Shown piece by piece: positions 60,832 to 64,000 of a stretch of 64,000 nt of DNA. The stretch lies in assembly GCA_938010765.1 (NCBI GenBank), contig CALLVX010000039.1, positions 1-64,000 on the forward strand, read 5' to 3'. Positions within the stretch are counted from its first letter, which is position 1, and every line of letters starts with the position of its first letter. The stretch is from an uncultured Flavobacteriaceae bacterium. GTDB taxonomy: Bacteria > Bacteroidota > Bacteroidia > Flavobacteriales > Flavobacteriaceae. The notes below the pieces were generated by a model that saw only the letters and a list, made by a program, of their open reading frames with translations, was not told the origin of the DNA and did no database searches. Made by a program: the position numbers and the translations under genes.

Positions 60832-62175
60832 TTATATGCCGGTATAGTTAGCCGGTGTAATTTGTTTGAGCTCATTTTTAATAACTTCTGAAACCTTTAA
60901 GGTGTCGATAAAGTTTGCGATCGAAGATTGGTTGATTCGTTCATTGGTCCGTGTGAGCCCTTTTAAGGCTTCATAAGGATTCGGATACCCTTCACGTCTC
61001 AAAATAGTCTGAATCGCCTCTGCAACTACCGCCCAGTTATTTTCCAAATCCTGTTCAAACTTTTCTCTGTTCAATAACAGTTTCCCCAAGCCCTTCATTG
61101 TAGACTGAAAAGCGATAATGGTATGGGCAAAAGGCATTCCTGCATTTCTTAGAACAGTACTATCGGTAAGATCTCGTTGTAATCTTGAAACTGGCAGCTT
61201 CGCAGATAAATGCTCGAACAATGCGTTGGCGATACCAAGGTTTCCCTCCGAATTCTCAAAATCGATGGGGTTCACTTTATGGGGCATTGCAGAGGAGCCA
61301 ACTTCTCCTTTTTTAATTTTTTGCTTAAAATAATCCATGGAAACATAGGTCCAGAAATCCCGATCGAGATCCAAAACAATGGTATTTATCCGTTTCAAGG
61401 TATCGAACAGGGCCGCCATATGGTCATAATGTTCAATTTGCGTAGTAGGAAAAGAATGGTGCAAGCCCAATTTTTCTTGGACGAACTGCTGTCCGAAATT
61501 TTTCCAGTCAATGTTCGGATACGCTACTTTATGCGCGTTAAAATTTCCTGTGGCACCACCGAACTTCGCCGCGCTTGGAATATCATTTAAAAGGTTGAAT
61601 TGTTCTTTTAACCGCACTACAAAAACATCGATTTCCTTTCCCAAACGAGTAGGGGAGGCAGGCTGGCCATGTGTTCGGGCGAGCATTGGTATAGCGGCCC
61701 ATTCATCTGCTAATTCTTGAAGTCTTTTCAATAACTCCAGATAAGCAGGTACATATACCTCGTTCATTGCCGCCTTAATAGACAATGGTATTGCAGTGTT
61801 GTTAATATCTTGGGAAGTAAGGCCAAAATGGATAAACTCCTTAAAGGACTGAAACCCTAAAGTATCGAACTTTTCCTTAATAAAATACTCAACCGCCTTT
61901 ACATCGTGGTTCGTAATCTTTTCTATCTCTTTGATAGCCTGGGCATCTTCCGATGAAAATGCAGTATAAATGGATCGAAGCGTATCAAAATTCGAATGGC
62001 TGAAATTACTTAACTGGGGCAAGGGAATTTCACAAAGCGCAATGAAGTATTCTATTTCGACCTGCACTCTGTATTTTATAAGTGCTTCCTCTGAAAAATA
62101 AGGAGCTAAGTTGGCTGTTTTGGAACGATATCTTCCATCAATTGGAGAAATGGCATTTAACGGCGTCAAGGACAT
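60832..62175 (-). CDS. purB: Adenylosuccinate lyase
   Basis: 447 residues from MSLTPLNAISPIDGRYRSKT; an upstream 17-codon extension is rejected since this is the conserved PurB start. Fumarase/aspartase superfamily motif GSSAMPHKVNPIDFENSEGN (about 279-298), the catalytic loop; TSQDINNTA and LARTHGQPASPTRLGKE are also present. It cleaves SAICAR and adenylosuccinate in purine synthesis. purL is at the other end of the window, so purine genes are scattered as usual in this phylum. Confidence 0.97.
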   Translation of the reverse strand: MSLTPLNAISPIDGRYRSKTANLAPYFSEEALIKYRVQVEIEYFIALCEIPLPQLSNFSHSNFDTLRSIYTAFSSEDAQAIKEIEKITNHDVKAVEYFIKEKFDTLGFQSFKEFIHFGLTSQDINNTAIPLSIKAAMNEVYVPAYLELLKRLQELADEWAAIPMLARTHGQPASPTRLGKEIDVFVVRLKEQFNLLNDIPSAAKFGGATGNFNAHKVAYPNIDWKNFGQQFVQEKLGLHHSFPTTQIEHYDHMAALFDTLKRINTIVLDLDRDFWTYVSMDYFKQKIKKGEVGSSAMPHKVNPIDFENSEGNLGIANALFEHLSAKLPVSRLQRDLTDSTVLRNAGMPFAHTIIAFQSTMKGLGKLLLNREKFEQDLENNWAVVAEAIQTILRREGYPNPYEALKGLTRTNERINQSSIANFIDTLKVSEVIKNELKQITPANYTGI

Positions 62176-62244
62176 GTGTGCGAAATTGATTGCTATTTTG
62201 AAAGTTGCAAAGATACTTATATACACGGGAGTTTAAAAGCAGGG

Positions 62245-62275
62245 CAAAGATAGTTTTGGGAGATTTTCTGCTAAA
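62245..62275 (-). promoter_or_regulatory. Candidate purB promoter
   Basis: On the minus strand TTTA, exactly 19 bases, TATCTTTG (plus positions 62245-62252). The -7 box fits fully and the -33 box has one mismatch. A second TATCTTTG (plus 62208-62215) lies 33 bases before the purB ATG and could be used instead. Confidence 0.45.
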
Positions 62276-62296
62276 TACCGGTTCTACTCCAGACTT

Positions 62297-62857
62297 TTAG
62301 GCAAGCTTGGCCAAGATCATTCGGGCACGCGCTTTATAAGCGGCACTACCAAGGGCATAGTTGCGTTCCAAGATGAGTTTCAATTCGGGGTGTATCCAAT
62401 CGAATCTTCTCCCTAGCAAAAGAAGGCAGGTCATGGCGTATGCCTGCGGCGCTACTTTTTGTTCGGTAATCAACCAATCAAAACAAACCGCTGACAATTG
62501 CTTCAAATGTTGTTCTTTTAGCGCTTCTTGTACTTTGTTCTTTTCTCTAGAAAAATACGCCATGATCAAATACTCGCAAATTTTGGCCACGGGCCGCACG
62601 GATGAATCAAGATGTACCGACCCGCATTTTTTGGTGAAAGTGTCTACGTAAGGCAGAATAAAATCAAGGGTCTCTTTTGCGGCAAACTCTAATACCCAAC
62701 AGGCACGAGAAGAAATAGCGTCGTCTACGGTAAAGGCAATTTCCAATAAAAGTGGCACCAGATTTGGATTTTTCTGCACCAAATCGGCCATTTCAAGTCT
62801 TTTTTTTCTTGAATGGTCTACATAACTCAGTGAATGGTATAATTCCTCTTTGGTCAC
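62297..62857 (-). CDS. HEAT-like helical protein next to purB
   Basis: 186 residues from a GTG start (VTKEELYHSLSYVDHSRKKRLEMADLV), chosen because homologues that I recall begin at this TKEEL; an ATG start 16 codons earlier is possible but would run into the divergent gene. All-helical with segments such as PLLLEIAFTVDDAISSRACWVLEFAAKETLDFILPYVD that resemble HEAT repeats. It is often annotated adenylosuccinate lyase in flavobacteria only by its position; no lyase motif is present. Function unknown. It precedes purB by about 120 bases on the same strand. Confidence 0.7.
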   Translation of the reverse strand: MTKEELYHSLSYVDHSRKKRLEMADLVQKNPNLVPLLLEIAFTVDDAISSRACWVLEFAAKETLDFILPYVDTFTKKCGSVHLDSSVRPVAKICEYLIMAYFSREKNKVQEALKEQHLKQLSAVCFDWLITEQKVAPQAYAMTCLLLLGRRFDWIHPELKLILERNYALGSAAYKARARMILAKLA

Positions 62858-62892
62858 AAAATTGTACTTTAGTATCGCCTCATTATCAAAAT

Positions 62893-63357
62893 ATGAAATT
62901 AACAAAAAAACTGGGTTTATTGGTATTAATTGTGTTTGTTGGAATGCAGTTTTATCGCCCCGAAAAAAACACTTCTACGGGCAAGCATACGGCTATTTTT
63001 TTAGCAGAAACGAACCCATCGAAAGAAGTAACTGCTATTTTAAAAGAAAGTTGCTACGATTGTCATAGCAACAATACGAATTACCCTTGGTACAATAATG
63101 TTGCACCTTTTTCCTATTGGCTTGCCGATTACATTAAAGGTGGGAAACGGCACTTAAACTTTTCTGATTGGGAAACCTACGAAATCAAAAAGAGAGATCA
63201 TAAGCTCGAAGAGTTGATAGAGCTTGTCGACGAAGGTGTAATGCCTTTAAAAGAATATACATGGACCCATTCGGAGGCCAAGTTGGGCGAAGAACAACGC
63301 AAAGCTTTACTACAATGGGCAGAAAAGACTAGAGTGTCTTACCAATCAAGTCTTTAA
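62893..63357 (+). CDS. Haem-binding domain protein (CxxCH)
   Basis: 154 residues from MKLTKKLGLLVLIVFVGMQF; a longer frame upstream has no good signal sequence and is rejected. One N-terminal membrane anchor, then ILKESCYDCHSNNTNYPWYNNVAPFSYWLADYI (haem-attachment CYDCH at 54-58) and NFSDWETY. This is the Haem_bd family of exported c-type cytochrome-like proteins, probably an electron carrier or sensor in the periplasm; the partner is unknown. Only 35 bases separate it from the divergent GTG-started gene, and its end overlaps the convergent sirtuin gene by 29 bases. Confidence 0.85.
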   Translation: MKLTKKLGLLVLIVFVGMQFYRPEKNTSTGKHTAIFLAETNPSKEVTAILKESCYDCHSNNTNYPWYNNVAPFSYWLADYIKGGKRHLNFSDWETYEIKKRDHKLEELIELVDEGVMPLKEYTWTHSEAKLGEEQRKALLQWAEKTRVSYQSSL

Positions 63358-64000
63358 CAAGATGGGGCACCCCTTTGGTAGCCTTATCTGGTAAAATAGT
63401 CAAATTCTTATAGCTGCTTTCAGAGATGCTAGGTTTGGGGTCTATGAAGTAGACGGCAGTAGTGTCCTTTGCGTAATCTATTAAACCTGCGGCAGGATAC
63501 ACCTGCATTGAAGTTCCCACAATAATAATGATTTCTGCCTGCTGTACCAATGCAGCGGCTTCTTCTAAGAGCGGTACCATTTCCCCGAACCACACGATAT
63601 GTGGCCTTAATTGATACCCCTCTGGGCATAGTTCGCCTAATAGTAAATCGTTCTTTCGGTCCAATACCGTTCGCTCGTTCCCTGTACTTCGAACCTTAAG
63701 GAGCTCTCCGTGTAAATGTACCACATTGCTACTGCCTGCTCTTTCATGCAGGTCATCTACGTTCTGGGTAACAATATGCACTTCAAAATACTTTTCCAAA
63801 GCTACAAGTGCCAAATGGGCGGTGTTTGGTTCAACCGCCAATAATTGTCTTCTTCGCTGATTATAGAAATCTAGTACAAGTGCTGGGTTTTGAGCAAAGC
63901 CCTGCGGCGAGGCCACCTCCATAACATCGTGCCCTTCCCAAAGCCCATCTGCATCCCTGAAAGTCCTAATACCGCTTTCGGCACTTATGCCAGCTCCCGT
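63329..64000 (-). CDS. cobB: Sir2-family NAD-dependent deacylase, partial (N-terminus beyond window)
   Basis: 224 codons are visible, running off the right edge, so the start is not seen. The frame is open to position 64000. Motifs: TGAGISAESGIRTFRD (NAD-binding GAGIS and the GIRTFR segment), TQNVDDLHERAGSSNVVHLHG (catalytic His), RPHIVWFGEMVP and IIIVGTSMQVYPAAGL, all class III (SIRT5/CobB-type) features. There is no four-Cys zinc ribbon, as in many short bacterial members. It removes acyl groups (acetyl or succinyl) from lysines using NAD. The CobB name here is the sirtuin, unrelated to the cobalamin gene of the same name. Confidence 0.9.
   Translation of the reverse strand, partial: TGAGISAESGIRTFRDADGLWEGHDVMEVASPQGFAQNPALVLDFYNQRRRQLLAVEPNTAHLALVALEKYFEVHIVTQNVDDLHERAGSSNVVHLHGELLKVRSTGNERTVLDRKNDLLLGELCPEGYQLRPHIVWFGEMVPLLEEAAALVQQAEIIIIVGTSMQVYPAAGLIDYAKDTTAVYFIDPKPSISESSYKNLTILPDKATKGVPHLVKDLIGKTL

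Noticed and set aside
62297-62857. Adenylosuccinate lyase label for the HEAT-like gene
   Set aside because: No lyase signature; a complete purB is adjacent.
62752-62892. Longer start for the haem-binding protein
   Set aside because: The extension overlaps the divergent gene and carries no signal; the Met at 62893 gives a clean membrane anchor.
1-64000. CRISPR array, prophage, insertion sequence, integrase, tRNA or rRNA genes
   Set aside because: None found by reading; the only tandem array is the heptamer at 42344-42385, whose 7-base unit without spacers is not CRISPR-like.

Overview
The window reads as chromosomal DNA of a member of the Bacteroidota, most likely a marine Flavobacteriaceae. 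The evidence is: two very large secreted proteins with type IX secretion (T9SS) C-terminal sorting domains of types A and B; promoters of the Bacteroidetes form TTTG-N19-TAnnTTTG (textbook copy in front of rpmH); many SpII lipoproteins; families largely confined to this phylum (DUF4252, DUF6263, DUF6515, DUF6624, DUF4199, GlmU-like protein); and a 950-residue CarB without the regulatory domain. Base composition is moderately AT-rich and even. I see no prophage, insertion sequence, CRISPR array, rRNA or tRNA. Most of the window is core and housekeeping DNA with a few accessory loci.

Layout. 1-2.9 kb: T9SS type A secreted protein. 2.9-10 kb (minus): purL followed by Crp-like regulator, DUF4406, Nudix and GNAT genes, then an RsmB-like RNA methyltransferase. 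10.3-13.4 kb (plus): a tight row of four predicted lipoproteins (YHYH, YwqK/MORN, SCO, Ycf48-like propeller). 13.5-15.5 kb (minus): DUF6515 protein and an ECF sigma / membrane protein / CpxP-like operon. 15.6-23.6 kb: ABC exporter, phosphoglucomutase, T9SS type B protein, GT2 glycosyltransferase, DUF4199 protein. 23.7-31.2 kb: L31B, GlmU-like, MtaB, small GNAT-like protein, hydrolase, lytic transglycosylase, TPR protein, DUF6263 protein, L34. 31.3-37.3 kb: carB, DUF6624, an acyl-CoA ligase broken by a frameshift, GIY-YIG protein. 37.4-41.2 kb: oxidative pentose phosphate genes gnd and (divergent) zwf-pgl. 41.2-43.7 kb: thioesterase, small membrane protein, rmuC.

43.8-54.2 kb is a complete vitamin B12 acquisition and salvage locus. 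A minus-strand operon (cobU-cobT-cobS-cobC-btuF-btuC-btuD) runs away from a plus-strand unit led by a cobalamin riboswitch (btuB receptor, BtuG-like surface propeller, cytosolic BtuF-like protein). Together they encode capture at the surface, TonB-dependent outer-membrane passage, ABC import, and nucleotide-loop assembly from cobinamide. No corrin-ring synthesis genes are present, so this is salvage. A dispersed repeat sits inside this operon directly upstream of the ATPase frame, which has no standard start codon.

54.2-64 kb: S41 protease lipoprotein; a second ECF sigma / anti-sigma-like pair followed by three tandem DUF4252 paralogues; two tandem near-identical MscS channels; purB; a HEAT-like protein; a haem-binding protein; and the truncated 3' part of a sirtuin gene at the window edge.

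The observations most worth a second look are the dispersed intergenic repeat family (three copies), its position against the start-codon-less btuD, matching candidate ECF promoters (AAC-N16-CGTC) in front of both sigma genes, the four-lipoprotein operon, and a possible short terminated transcript at 27.35-27.43 kb. I found no clearly novel defence or mobile system.
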